Positions 24,995-33,229 of a stretch of 39,416 nt of DNA are shown piece after piece (position 1 is the stretch's first letter; every line of letters begins with the position of its first letter). Origin of the DNA: an uncultured Verrucomicrobiales bacterium. Its GTDB lineage: Bacteria; Verrucomicrobiota; Verrucomicrobiia; Verrucomicrobiales; Akkermansiaceae. The position numbers and the translations under genes were made by a program. The notes below the pieces were generated by a model. The model saw nothing but the letters and a program-made list of their open reading frames with translations. It did not search any database and was not told where the DNA came from. The stretch spans positions 1-39,416 of the forward strand of contig CALGLJ010000060.1 of the NCBI GenBank assembly GCA_937930235.1. Reading direction: 5' to 3'.

Positions 24995-25507
24995 TTAGAA
25001 GCTGTTGGTCGGGAGCAGGCTGACGGATTTTGGATTGTATCGATCGGCTGGTGAAAAGAGCCACCCAGGGTTTTTATTCATGAGTTTGTAGCCCGTGAGC
25101 TTGAATTCAGGGAGGAATTGGTTGCTATTCGGTTCATAGAGCGTTCGTCCGGTGTAGCGTCCTCGAATTTGGTATTCGTAATTTTGGTCAAATCCATAGC
25201 GTCTGCCGGCAGGACCATCTTCAGGAAAGCGATCGGGGTTGAGTTTGCTGCTTTCGTTAAAAATAACCAATTTTGCGGTGTTCCAGGATGTTCCAGGTCG
25301 TCTCAGGTAGCCCCAGAATCGGGTTTTGGGGACGTAGTAGCGGCGGCCATAGTAAAAGCTTCCGCGTTCTTCAGTTGCGATTTGCTGTTTACGGACTTCT
25401 GGAGTGGGGAATCGACCCAAGTTGCCACTCGCACTGGGGGAGGAGGAGCTAGAGCTACAGGAGCTGAGCGCTAAAACGGGTAAGCATAAGAAGATGAGCG
25501 AACGCAT
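24995..25507 (-). CDS. Small lipoprotein of unknown function
   Basis: From the ATG at 25507 the protein begins with a 16-residue lipoprotein signal ending A-L-S-S-C. A longer start at 25555 would place 16 basic residues ahead of it and is less likely. After the lipid cysteine comes a poly-Ser linker. Then follows a basic, Tyr/Arg-rich domain with G-S-F-Y-Y-G-R-R-Y-Y-V-P-K-T-R-F-W-G-Y and Y-E-Y-Q-I-R-G-R-Y-T-G-R. I do not recognise the family. The protein is probably anchored to the inner face of the outer membrane. It is upstream of nuoD on the same strand but separated by 99 bp with the palindrome, so it is likely a separate unit. Confidence 0.72.
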   Translation of the reverse strand: MRSLIFLCLPVLALSSCSSSSSSPSASGNLGRFPTPEVRKQQIATEERGSFYYGRRYYVPKTRFWGYLRRPGTSWNTAKLVIFNESSKLNPDRFPEDGPAGRRYGFDQNYEYQIRGRYTGRTLYEPNSNQFLPEFKLTGYKLMNKNPGWLFSPADRYNPKSVSLLPTNSF

Positions 25508-25736
25508 AAGAATGAGGATTCTCCTTTTTGGGAAAGGGGTGGTCAAGCTTCGCATGTCCTGAAGGTGAGATGGAGGGCTATGATTTGAGAGAGGAAATTT
25601 CCTTCAATTCGACAGGGTGTTTTCTATGGAACTGATTGATTGAGAGTGTGATTCAAATTTTATTCCTTATGTCAAAGGCGTCTTGTCCGAGTGATTGCTC
25701 TTGAATCTTGTTGGCTGAAACCTTAGCAGACCCACC

Positions 25737-25752
25737 CCGCAGTTCGCTGCGG
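25737..25752 (+). other. TTCG-loop hairpin just upstream of the ptsN-like start
   Basis: CCGCAG pairs with CTGCGG around a TTCG loop, ending 13 bases before the ATG. There is no T run. In the mRNA it would sit where the ribosome binds, so it could limit translation. The rest of the 210-bp gap shows no gene. Confidence 0.4.
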
Positions 25753-25765
25753 AACCATCCTAAGT

Positions 25766-26224
25766 ATGACGAATCTTGAAAATCTGGTCTCCCCCGAATG
25801 TGTGATCCCGCAACTTCAGGCCAGCGAAACCGAGGAAGTAATCGGAGAGATGATTGAGCATCTCGTTGAGATTGGGCGTATTGAACCGAGTGACCGCGAT
25901 TTTCTCATCAACGCGGTGATGGAGAGAGAGAGGGAAATCGGCACGGGAGTAGGATCAGGGGTAGCTATCCCTCACGCCCGGATCGACGGGCTTCCTGAAG
26001 TCTTGGCCGTATTTGGCCGCTCTCAAGATGGCGTTGAGTTCCAGTCCCCTGATGATGCGCCGGCGAAGTATATCTGTTTGCTTTTGGTGCCCGAAGATCA
26101 GGCGGCCAAGCATCTTCTCACGCTGGCGAATTTAGCAAAAGCGTTCGGCCAATCACAGCGGCGTGATGCATTGCTCTCCGCCGTGACTGCGGAAGAATTA
26201 GCCCAAATTTTGACTGCAGCTTAA
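25766..26224 (+). CDS. PTS EIIA type-2 domain protein (PtsN-like)
   Basis: A 152-residue stand-alone EIIA of the fructose/nitrogen type. The phosphorylated histidine is H70 in G-V-A-I-P-H-A-R, preceded by R-E-x-x-I-G-T-G-V-G-S-G, both diagnostic. The tail (K-H-L-L-T-L-A-N-L-A-K-A-F) matches the family. No EIIB or EIIC components are nearby, so a regulatory PtsN role is more likely than sugar uptake. It is followed by argS after 24 bp on the same strand. Confidence 0.9.
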   Translation: MTNLENLVSPECVIPQLQASETEEVIGEMIEHLVEIGRIEPSDRDFLINAVMEREREIGTGVGSGVAIPHARIDGLPEVLAVFGRSQDGVEFQSPDDAPAKYICLLLVPEDQAAKHLLTLANLAKAFGQSQRRDALLSAVTAEELAQILTAA

Positions 26225-26248
26225 CGACAACGGTTTTCATTTTTTTTC

Positions 26249-28009
26249 ATGAATATTCCAGCTCTCCTACGTGAAAAACTTCTGATCGCCCTCGAGACGG
26301 CGGGGGTAGAAATTCCAGATCCTGCCCGGATTCAAGTGTCTGCGGCGGCAGATCTTCAATTTGGTGATTACCAGAGTAATGCCGCAATGATGTTGGCGAA
26401 GCCTGCCAAGAAAAACCCTCGTGAACTTGCCCAGCAAGTGGTTGATGCGATGGATTCTGATCTTTGCGAAATGTCGATTGCGGGTCCCGGATTTATCAAT
26501 TTTAAAATCACTCCGGCGGCGTGGACTCAAAATGTCATTGCGCAGGGAAATGCGCCCTTACTTGGGATTCATCAAGTGCCTGATTCGCAAACCATCGTGA
26601 TTGATTTCTCGGCGCCCAATGTCGCTAAGCCAATGCACATCGGGCATATTCGTTCCACCATTATCGGGGAATGTCTCGGCCGTATTGCTGATCGCCTCGG
26701 GCATCAGGTAATCAAAGATAATCACATTGGAGACTGGGGAACACAGTTTGGGATGGTCACTTGGGCTTGGAAAAAGGGAGTCGATGAGGGCGCACTTGAG
26801 ACGGATCCACTGCAGGAACTTCTGCGCCTCTACCGGAATGCCAGTGATCTCTCAAAAGAAGACGACAAGGTGAGAGAAGAGTGTCGGCAAGAGTTGGTCG
26901 CACTTCAGCAGGGAGATGCGGAAAATAAGGCCATTTGGGATCGCTGTGTGGAGCTTTCTAAAAAGGGTCTCAACCAAATTTACGATCGTCTTGGAGTCAC
27001 CTTTGATCATTGGATGGGCGAGAGTGCCTATAATGATCAGTTGGCACCGCTCGTCTCTCGCTTAGAGCAGGAGGGGCTGGCTCGGGAATCCGAAGGAGCG
27101 CTGTGTCTTTTCTCTTCGGAGGAGAATCCACCGAAGAAAGATCCTTTTAAAATTCACCGGGATGGAGAATGGCAGGATCAGCCGATGATTGTCCGCAAGA
27201 ATGATGGCGCATTCAACTACGCGACGACAGACATTGCGACAGTCGAACATCGAGTGCAGGAATGGCAAGCTGATCAAATCTGGTATGTGGTGGATTTCCG
27301 ACAGGGGAGCCACTTTGAGCAACTCTTCGATGTGGCGCACCGCATGGGGTATAATCAGGTGGATCTCGTCCACGTTTCCTTCGGGACGATCCTGGGGAAA
27401 GATGGTAAGCCTCTGAAGACTCGGGCGGGAGATTTACCTCAACTCGCAGATGTTCTTGATGATGCGGTGAAAGCGGCCCGATTAGTGGTCGGGGAAAAGT
27501 CTCATCTGGATACCGAAGAAGAGAAAGATCAGCTCGCGGAATTGATCGGGGTGAATTCGGTGAAATTTACCGAACTGGCGCACCACCGGATGTCTGACTA
27601 TGTCTTTGATTTGGATAAAATGGTGGCCTTGGAAGGTGATACCGCTCCCTATCTTTTCTACAGCTACGTGCGTGCGCGATCCATATTTCGCAAATTGGAG
27701 CAGGAGGAGATCGATCGCCTGAATGCGGAGCAGATCCAGCTCACGGAACCGGCTGAAATTCACATTGCTCGGATGCTCGCTCGCTACGGAGATTCGGTGA
27801 GAGTGGTGCTGGATGATTATCGCCCGAATCTTCTGTGTTCATACCTCTTGGAGCTGGCTCGCTCGTTCCACTCCTTCTTTGAAGCTTGTCCGGTTCTCAA
27901 ATCAGAAGGAGTGCAACGTGAAACGCGCTTGATCTTATGTGATCTCACCTCTCGGGTGATTCAGGATGGTCTGAATCTTCTCGGCATTGACGTTCCGGAG
28001 CGGATGTAG
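26249..28009 (+). CDS. argS: Arginyl-tRNA synthetase
   Basis: A class I aminoacyl-tRNA synthetase that charges tRNA-Arg. It has 586 residues. The N-terminal domain ends with G-P-G-F-I-N-F-K. The HIGH motif is in N-V-A-K-P-M-H-I-G-H-I-R-S-T, followed by N-H-I-G-D-W-G-T-Q-F-G. The KMSKS counterpart is D-G-K-P-L-K-T-R-A-G, as in many ArgRS enzymes that lack the canonical lysine. The anticodon-binding domain ends in the usual G-L-N-L-L-G-I-D-V-P-E-R-M. proB begins 15 bp later, suggesting co-transcription. Confidence 0.98.
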   Translation: MNIPALLREKLLIALETAGVEIPDPARIQVSAAADLQFGDYQSNAAMMLAKPAKKNPRELAQQVVDAMDSDLCEMSIAGPGFINFKITPAAWTQNVIAQGNAPLLGIHQVPDSQTIVIDFSAPNVAKPMHIGHIRSTIIGECLGRIADRLGHQVIKDNHIGDWGTQFGMVTWAWKKGVDEGALETDPLQELLRLYRNASDLSKEDDKVREECRQELVALQQGDAENKAIWDRCVELSKKGLNQIYDRLGVTFDHWMGESAYNDQLAPLVSRLEQEGLARESEGALCLFSSEENPPKKDPFKIHRDGEWQDQPMIVRKNDGAFNYATTDIATVEHRVQEWQADQIWYVVDFRQGSHFEQLFDVAHRMGYNQVDLVHVSFGTILGKDGKPLKTRAGDLPQLADVLDDAVKAARLVVGEKSHLDTEEEKDQLAELIGVNSVKFTELAHHRMSDYVFDLDKMVALEGDTAPYLFYSYVRARSIFRKLEQEEIDRLNAEQIQLTEPAEIHIARMLARYGDSVRVVLDDYRPNLLCSYLLELARSFHSFFEACPVLKSEGVQRETRLILCDLTSRVIQDGLNLLGIDVPERM

Positions 28010-28024
28010 AGGATCAGCTCTCAG

Positions 28025-28768
28025 ATGAGTCAGTTGATTGTGATTAAAGTCGGAACAGGTGTTCTGACGAAAGAGAATGGGACCTTGGATGGAGCCTCTC
28101 TCGTCCGTCTCGTGACTGCGGTCGCCGCTTTGCAAAATGAAGGATACTCCTGTGTCATGGTGTCTTCCGGTGCGGTCGGAGCTGGGGTATCGGCCCTGGG
28201 GCTCGATGCTTACCCGCAAGATATTGATTCCCGTCAAGCGGCCGCTGCCGTCGGGCAAGCCCGCCTGATGCAGCGCTATGAAACCTTATTTGGTCAGTTT
28301 GATCTCATCGTAGCTCAGCTGCTTTTGAGTGGATCTGATTTTGATCATAACCGCGATCGAGTGTGTGCTACCGCGAAGCGCCTGCTCGAGGATGATCGCA
28401 TCATTCCGATTATTAATGAGAATGATTCGGTCGCGATCGAAGAACTCCGCGTGGGTGATAACGATATGCTTTCGGTCAAAGTGGCGGAGCTTTTAGAAGC
28501 CGATCAATTGATTCTGCTAACGACCGTGGATGGACTTTTAGACACGACCGGTCAGCTTGTGGAAGAGGTGCGGCATGTGAATGAAGTGCAGGCCCTCGTG
28601 CGTGACGATTCCGGGAAATTTTCCATGGGAGGGATGAGCTCCAAGTTAAAGTCTGTGGAATATGCGAGCTCGCGTAAAATCCAGACGTTGATTGCCAATG
28701 GTCGCTCCCCCGAGCAGCTCTCAGAAATTGTCAAAGGCAGAGGGCGGTGTACCCGCTTCCCGCTCTAG
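28025..28768 (+). CDS. proB: Glutamate 5-kinase without PUA domain
   Basis: ProB phosphorylates glutamate for proline synthesis and belongs to the amino-acid kinase family. Motifs present are V-I-K-V-G-T-G-V-L at the start, V-S-S-G-A-V-G-A-G, A-A-V-G-Q, P-I-I-N-E-N-D, G-D-N-D-M-L-S-V-K-V-A and G-G-M-S-S-K-L. At 247 residues it ends after the kinase fold; many ProB enzymes carry a further RNA-binding-like PUA domain of about 100 residues. Forms without PUA are known. proA is not in the window. Confidence 0.94.
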   Translation: MSQLIVIKVGTGVLTKENGTLDGASLVRLVTAVAALQNEGYSCVMVSSGAVGAGVSALGLDAYPQDIDSRQAAAAVGQARLMQRYETLFGQFDLIVAQLLLSGSDFDHNRDRVCATAKRLLEDDRIIPIINENDSVAIEELRVGDNDMLSVKVAELLEADQLILLTTVDGLLDTTGQLVEEVRHVNEVQALVRDDSGKFSMGGMSSKLKSVEYASSRKIQTLIANGRSPEQLSEIVKGRGRCTRFPL

Positions 28769-28864
28769 CTCTCTCAGGTGATCAGAGGAGGGTGATCAGG
28801 ACCAAGGAGAGATTTTTTTTGAGGAGAGGATCTTAGGATTTTGCGCCTCTCTCTCCCGTCGTTG

Positions 28865-29038
28865 CTACACGAAAAATCCCATCATCTGAATCACGCGGAA
28901 GAACCACCAGATGAAGGTGAGAATGAGGGCAATGATAAAACCTTTGATGCAAAATTCGATCGATTGACGAGTCATGGCAGCGGCAAGATGATGCTCTTCT
29001 TCCGATAGGTCAACCTGATTTGATGAGAGATTGGTCAC
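28865..29038 (-). CDS. Small single-pass membrane protein (57 residues)
   Basis: A short frame from a GTG that directly follows an in-frame TAA (TAA-AAT-CCG-GTG). The protein has an acidic, His-containing N terminus (L-S-E-E-E-H-H-L-A-A-A-M), then one strongly hydrophobic helix G-F-I-I-A-L-I-L-T-F-I-W-W-F-F. It ends V-I-Q-M-M-G-F-F-V. No family is recognised. The transmembrane pattern on one face supports a real gene, but no Shine-Dalgarno is seen; ATG codon 22 is an alternative start. It lies in the 403-bp gap between proB and the PAS phosphatases. The remainder of that gap (28769-28864 and 29039-29171) holds no gene, only repeated GGTGATCAG at about 28789 and 28803 and the presumed promoter of the phosphatase pair. 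Confidence 0.5.
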   Translation of the reverse strand: MTNLSSNQVDLSEEEHHLAAAMTRQSIEFCIKGFIIALILTFIWWFFRVIQMMGFFV

Positions 29039-29171
29039 CGGATTTTATGGAGAATTTGGGAGTCATTTTGCCCGCTTGATTCCTATGATCTGCGGTATTT
29101 AGAAAAGGCGTTCCGCAAAGACTTCTCTTTAGAGTTTCAAAATCTGAAAAATATGATTTTTTAACAGTAAG

Positions 29172-31181
29172 ATGTCCACGTGGAATGAGGATCGCTTGGA
29201 GCTCGCTTTTCGAGCTTCAAAGGAAGGGATTTGGGATTGGAACTTGGAAAAGGGGACGATGTTCTACTCGGGACGAACCCTGCGTTTTTTAGGGTATCGC
29301 CGCGACGAGGCGCCTCACCTGTTTCATCATTGTGAGACTCTCATGGATGAGGCCTCCGCGGAGGCCATGAAAAAGGCGCTTGCTGACGTGCATGCTGAAG
29401 AGACTGATCTTTTTGCGGTAGAGCCACGTGTGAAGACGAAACGAGGGAAGTGGAAATGGTTTCGCTTACGCGGGACTCCCGTGCGAGATAATGAAGGCAA
29501 AGTCCTGCGGCTTGTGGGGTCCGTGATTGATATTTCCCAGCGGAAAGTGGCTGAGATGGATCTGGCCGAAGAAAAATCATTGATGGAAATTTTGGCCGAA
29601 AATATTTCCATGAATGTTTTCTTCAAAGATGTCGAGTCGCGCTTTGTCATGGCCAATACGCCGACGGCTCAAAAAATGGGCCTCTCCTCAGTCTCGGAAC
29701 TCATTGGTCGCACCGATAACGATTTTTTCTCCAAAGCTCATGCGGAGGAATCGCGCCTGCTGGATCAAGCCATCATGAAGAGCGGGAAGGGGAGGGAAAA
29801 AATCCTCGTCTCCGAGCAGTGGGAGGGAAAAGAAGACACCTGGGCGATCACGACCAAGCAGCCATGGGTGGGGCAGGATGGGAAATTAAAAGGCACCTTT
29901 GGAGTCACCAGTGATGTCACTGAATTCATCCAAGCGCAGCGTGAGCAAGAGCGGGTGGCCTCTGAACTCAATCAGACGAATAAGCTCATCGAAGAAGAAC
30001 GCCATCTTCTCCGGCTGGTCATCGATAATGTGCCTCTGAATGTTTATTTTAAAGACCGGGACTCATCATTTGTCCTCGTCAATCAAGCAATGGCGCACTG
30101 GTTGGGAAAAGAAAAACCAGAAGATCTCCAAGGGAAAAGTGATCAGGACTTTTTCTCAGAAGAACATTGGCGAGCCGCGGCAGAAGATGAGCGCAAGATC
30201 ATGGAGACTGGTGAGGCGATGCAGGGGACGGTGGAACGTGAGACCTGGAGTGGAAAGAGTGATACTTGGGTCATGACCTCGAAGTATCCTTGGATCGATG
30301 CCGATGGGCAAATTTTGGGGACATTTGGAGTTTCCAATGATGTCAGTGATCTCGTGCGGGCCCAGCGAGACCTCGCTTCCTTGGCCGAGACTCTGCATGA
30401 GAAAAACCGGGAAATGGAAGAGGAACTGAGTCTGGCGCGTGAAGTCCAGCAGGCGTTGATCCCGGAGGAACTCCCGGTCTTTTCTGGATGGGGGAAGAAT
30501 GGCGAGGGGCGTTTGGAATTTTGCCACCTTTATCAGCCCGCTTCTGAGCTTGCCGGTGATTTTTTTGAAGTCTTACCCCTCGGGGGAGACAAGGTCGGGT
30601 TTCTGGTTTGTGATGTGATGGGGCATGGAGTGCGCTCGGCGCTGGTGGTGTCGATGCTTCGTGGTTTGATCGAAAAACAAGAAAAAGCAGTGACAGATGC
30701 GGGCGAACTTTTAACTGGTCTGAATCAAGGGCTCACCCACTTGTTAGAGAAATCAGGAGTGAGCCTTTTTGCAACGGCAGTATGTGGGATCGTGGATCTG
30801 GCTAATGAGACCTTTCAGCTTTCTCTCGCGGGGCACCCAAATCCCATTGCCGTCTTTCGTGATGGCGTGCGCCAGCTCTCACCACCCGCGGAGGTGAAGG
30901 GGCCAGCTCTGGGAATGATCGAGGAGGTGACTTATAAGGCGGTCACCGTTCAGGCTGCTGGTTTACTCCGCGTGATTTCTTTCACGGATGGTCTCGTGGA
31001 AGCAGAAAATGAAGATGGGGAAGAATTTGGAATTCATCGAATGGTGGAAAAAATTGAACAAGGAGGGCGGCTTCAATCTCTTTTGAATAACCTGGTGAAG
31101 GAAGCGTCTCAGTTTTCGGGAAAAGAATTTTTTGATGATGATGTGTGCCTGCTAGCGCTCGAACTGACAAACCCTTCATGA
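29172..31181 (+). CDS. PAS-PAS-PAS-SpoIIE (PP2C) serine phosphatase, first copy
   Basis: A 669-residue cytoplasmic RsbU-type protein with no membrane helix. Three PAS/PAC units cover about 5-125, 130-255 and 270-395. They end in V-G-S-V-I-D-I-S, G-T-F-G-V-T-S-D-V-T and G-T-F-G-V-S-N-D-V-S. Units 2 and 3 share the pattern N-V-x-F-K-D and a D-F-F segment. A coiled linker with L-A-R-E-V-Q-Q-A-L-I-P leads to the SpoIIE phosphatase domain with A-G-D-F-F-E-V, C-D-V-M-G-H-G-V-R-S-A, A-G-H-P-N-P, F-T-D-G-L-V-E and F-D-D-D-V-C. Such enzymes usually dephosphorylate an anti-anti-sigma (STAS) factor; none is nearby. The stop overlaps the start of the second copy. Confidence 0.92.
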   Translation: MSTWNEDRLELAFRASKEGIWDWNLEKGTMFYSGRTLRFLGYRRDEAPHLFHHCETLMDEASAEAMKKALADVHAEETDLFAVEPRVKTKRGKWKWFRLRGTPVRDNEGKVLRLVGSVIDISQRKVAEMDLAEEKSLMEILAENISMNVFFKDVESRFVMANTPTAQKMGLSSVSELIGRTDNDFFSKAHAEESRLLDQAIMKSGKGREKILVSEQWEGKEDTWAITTKQPWVGQDGKLKGTFGVTSDVTEFIQAQREQERVASELNQTNKLIEEERHLLRLVIDNVPLNVYFKDRDSSFVLVNQAMAHWLGKEKPEDLQGKSDQDFFSEEHWRAAAEDERKIMETGEAMQGTVERETWSGKSDTWVMTSKYPWIDADGQILGTFGVSNDVSDLVRAQRDLASLAETLHEKNREMEEELSLAREVQQALIPEELPVFSGWGKNGEGRLEFCHLYQPASELAGDFFEVLPLGGDKVGFLVCDVMGHGVRSALVVSMLRGLIEKQEKAVTDAGELLTGLNQGLTHLLEKSGVSLFATAVCGIVDLANETFQLSLAGHPNPIAVFRDGVRQLSPPAEVKGPALGMIEEVTYKAVTVQAAGLLRVISFTDGLVEAENEDGEEFGIHRMVEKIEQGGRLQSLLNNLVKEASQFSGKEFFDDDVCLLALELTNPS

Positions 31182-33196
31182 AATTTGCTAAAAAAGACGA
31201 GGACGACCGCCTCGAACTCGCTCTCAAAGCATCCAATGAAGGAGTGTGGGATTGGGATTTACTGGCGGGAGAGATCTTTTATTCAAACCGGGTCTTGGGA
31301 TTTCTGGGCTATGGCCAAGTGGATGCTCCTAATATTTTCACCAAGCTCGATGAGCACGTTCACCCGGATCACCTTGCCGCCTTTCAAAGGAAACTCGAAC
31401 GCCTCCTCCATCGCAATGGGCGTCTATTAGCGATCGAACCCCAAATTAAAACGAAGGGCGGGGAGTGGAAATGGTTCCGAGTCAGAGCCACCCCTGTGCG
31501 CGATGAGGAAGGGCGCCTCATTCGCTTGGTGGGATCGATGATTGATATCTCAAAGCGAAAAAATACGGAAACCGCTCTCGCGGAAGAACAACAGCGCATC
31601 CGGCTCTTGTTCGAGAACATCCCCGTGAATATCTACTTCAAGGATGGTGAATCTCGTTTTGTCAGAGCGAATAAAGCGACTGCGCAGCGATTAGGCGCGA
31701 AATCCGTGACGGATCTCATCGGAAAGACTGACCATGATTTTTTTGAAGCAAAGCATGCGAATCTCGCACGTGCCTCGGAGGAGAAGATCATGCAAACCGG
31801 TGAAGCAATTTTAGAGACCCTTGAGCATGAAATTTGGGATGATGGGAAAGATACCTGGGTCCTTGTTTCGAAGTATCCCTGGCGGGGTGCTTATGGAGAA
31901 ATTAAAGGGACCTTTGGAATTACGGAAGACATGACCGAGCTGGTGAAAGCTCAGGAAAAGCTGGCAGCGGTGACCGCGCAACTCAGCGACATGAATCAGG
32001 ATATCGAGGAAGAGCGGCATTTGTTACGACTCGTCATCGATAATATTCCCATGTATGTTTACTTTAAGGATTTGGAGTCGAATTTCGTCCTCGCAAATCA
32101 AGGAATGTCTCGTTTGTTCGAGCTCAAAGATCCCCAGGAAATCGTGGGGAAACATGATCGCGATTTTTTTGGAGAACAGTATGCTGCAGTTGCCAGTGCC
32201 GATGAGAAAATCATCATGGAAAGCGGTGAACCTGTCCTCGGGCGCTTAGAAAAAATTCCGTGGGAAAGTGGACGGGTGACCTGGTCTTTGACCTCTAAAT
32301 TTCCCTGGTTTGATAAAGAAGGTCACATCACTGGAACCTTCGGCGTTTCAGGAGATGTCTCGAAGCTTGTGCAAACGCGCAATGAGCTAGAGAAGGTCGC
32401 AGAGGTATTGGCTCGTAAAAATCAAGCGATTCAAGAGGAGCTCAAGCTCGCTCGCGAGGTGCAGCAAGCGGCGATTCCAGAAACTCTTCCGAAATTTCGG
32501 ACCGATGACGTGGTTGCTTCATTTTATCACCGTTACGAACCGGCCTCTGATCTGGCGGGCGATTTTTTTGAAGTCATCCCGCTTGGTAATGACCGGGCTG
32601 GTTTTTTGGTTTGTGATGTGATGGGGCATGGGGTGCGTGCCGCGCTCATTGTGTCGATGCTTCGCGGGCTCATGGAGAAGGAGTTGAAGTACGCAGAAAA
32701 TCCCGGGCAATTTTTGACCAATCTGAACCGTGGTTTAAGCCACCTCTTTGAGCGCATTTCCTTGACCATGTTTGCCACTGCGATCTACGGGGTGGTTGAT
32801 CTGCATTCACGTGAAATCCGGATTTCTCTCGCTGGTCACCCCGCTCCTTTAGTGAAGCTGGGGGCCGAAATCAAAGAGTTACCAGTTGCCGCAGAAGATA
32901 AAGGTCCTGCTCTCGGGCTCATTCAAGAGAGTCAATATCGTGAGCAAAAAATCATCCTCAACCAAGATGTCGAAGCTCTGCTGTGTTTTACCGATGGGAT
33001 CTTAGAGGTGGAAAATGCTGAGAACGAAGAATTCGGAGTCTCTCGAATCCAAGAGGTTCTGACAAAAGCTACCGATCTACGATTAGGAATGGATCGTGTT
33101 CTTGAAGCGGGGAGAGCCCATGCCCGGGAAAAAAAATTCGCTGACGACATCTGTCTTTTAGGGCTCGAAATCCGATCTGCCAAGGTAGAGGCTTGA
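31178..33196 (+). CDS. PAS-PAS-PAS-SpoIIE (PP2C) serine phosphatase, second copy
   Basis: This is a paralogue of the preceding gene with the same three PAS units, coiled linker (L-A-R-E-V-Q-Q-A-A-I-P) and SpoIIE domain (A-G-D-F-F-E-V-I-P, C-D-V-M-G-H-G-V-R-A-A, A-G-H-P-A-P, F-T-D-G-I-L-E, F-A-D-D-I-C). The ATG at 31178 overlaps the upstream stop (ATGA) and aligns with the other copy's N terminus (D-x-R-L-E-L-A-x-x-A-S). An upstream GTG at 31145 would overlap by 37 bp and is rejected. Identity is high in the phosphatase core and the PAS ends, lower in ligand regions, suggesting the same output with different inputs after a tandem duplication. Confidence 0.92.
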   Translation: MKFAKKDEDDRLELALKASNEGVWDWDLLAGEIFYSNRVLGFLGYGQVDAPNIFTKLDEHVHPDHLAAFQRKLERLLHRNGRLLAIEPQIKTKGGEWKWFRVRATPVRDEEGRLIRLVGSMIDISKRKNTETALAEEQQRIRLLFENIPVNIYFKDGESRFVRANKATAQRLGAKSVTDLIGKTDHDFFEAKHANLARASEEKIMQTGEAILETLEHEIWDDGKDTWVLVSKYPWRGAYGEIKGTFGITEDMTELVKAQEKLAAVTAQLSDMNQDIEEERHLLRLVIDNIPMYVYFKDLESNFVLANQGMSRLFELKDPQEIVGKHDRDFFGEQYAAVASADEKIIMESGEPVLGRLEKIPWESGRVTWSLTSKFPWFDKEGHITGTFGVSGDVSKLVQTRNELEKVAEVLARKNQAIQEELKLAREVQQAAIPETLPKFRTDDVVASFYHRYEPASDLAGDFFEVIPLGNDRAGFLVCDVMGHGVRAALIVSMLRGLMEKELKYAENPGQFLTNLNRGLSHLFERISLTMFATAIYGVVDLHSREIRISLAGHPAPLVKLGAEIKELPVAAEDKGPALGLIQESQYREQKIILNQDVEALLCFTDGILEVENAENEEFGVSRIQEVLTKATDLRLGMDRVLEAGRAHAREKKFADDICLLGLEIRSAKVEA

Positions 33197-33229
33197 GCTT
33201 CGTCTGCGCTGTGTTACATCCTCCACATC

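Noticed and set aside
31145-31177. Upstream GTG start of the second PAS phosphatase
   Set aside because: It would overlap the first copy by 37 bp and adds residues with no match in the paralogue; the ATG at 31178 gives standard ATGA coupling.
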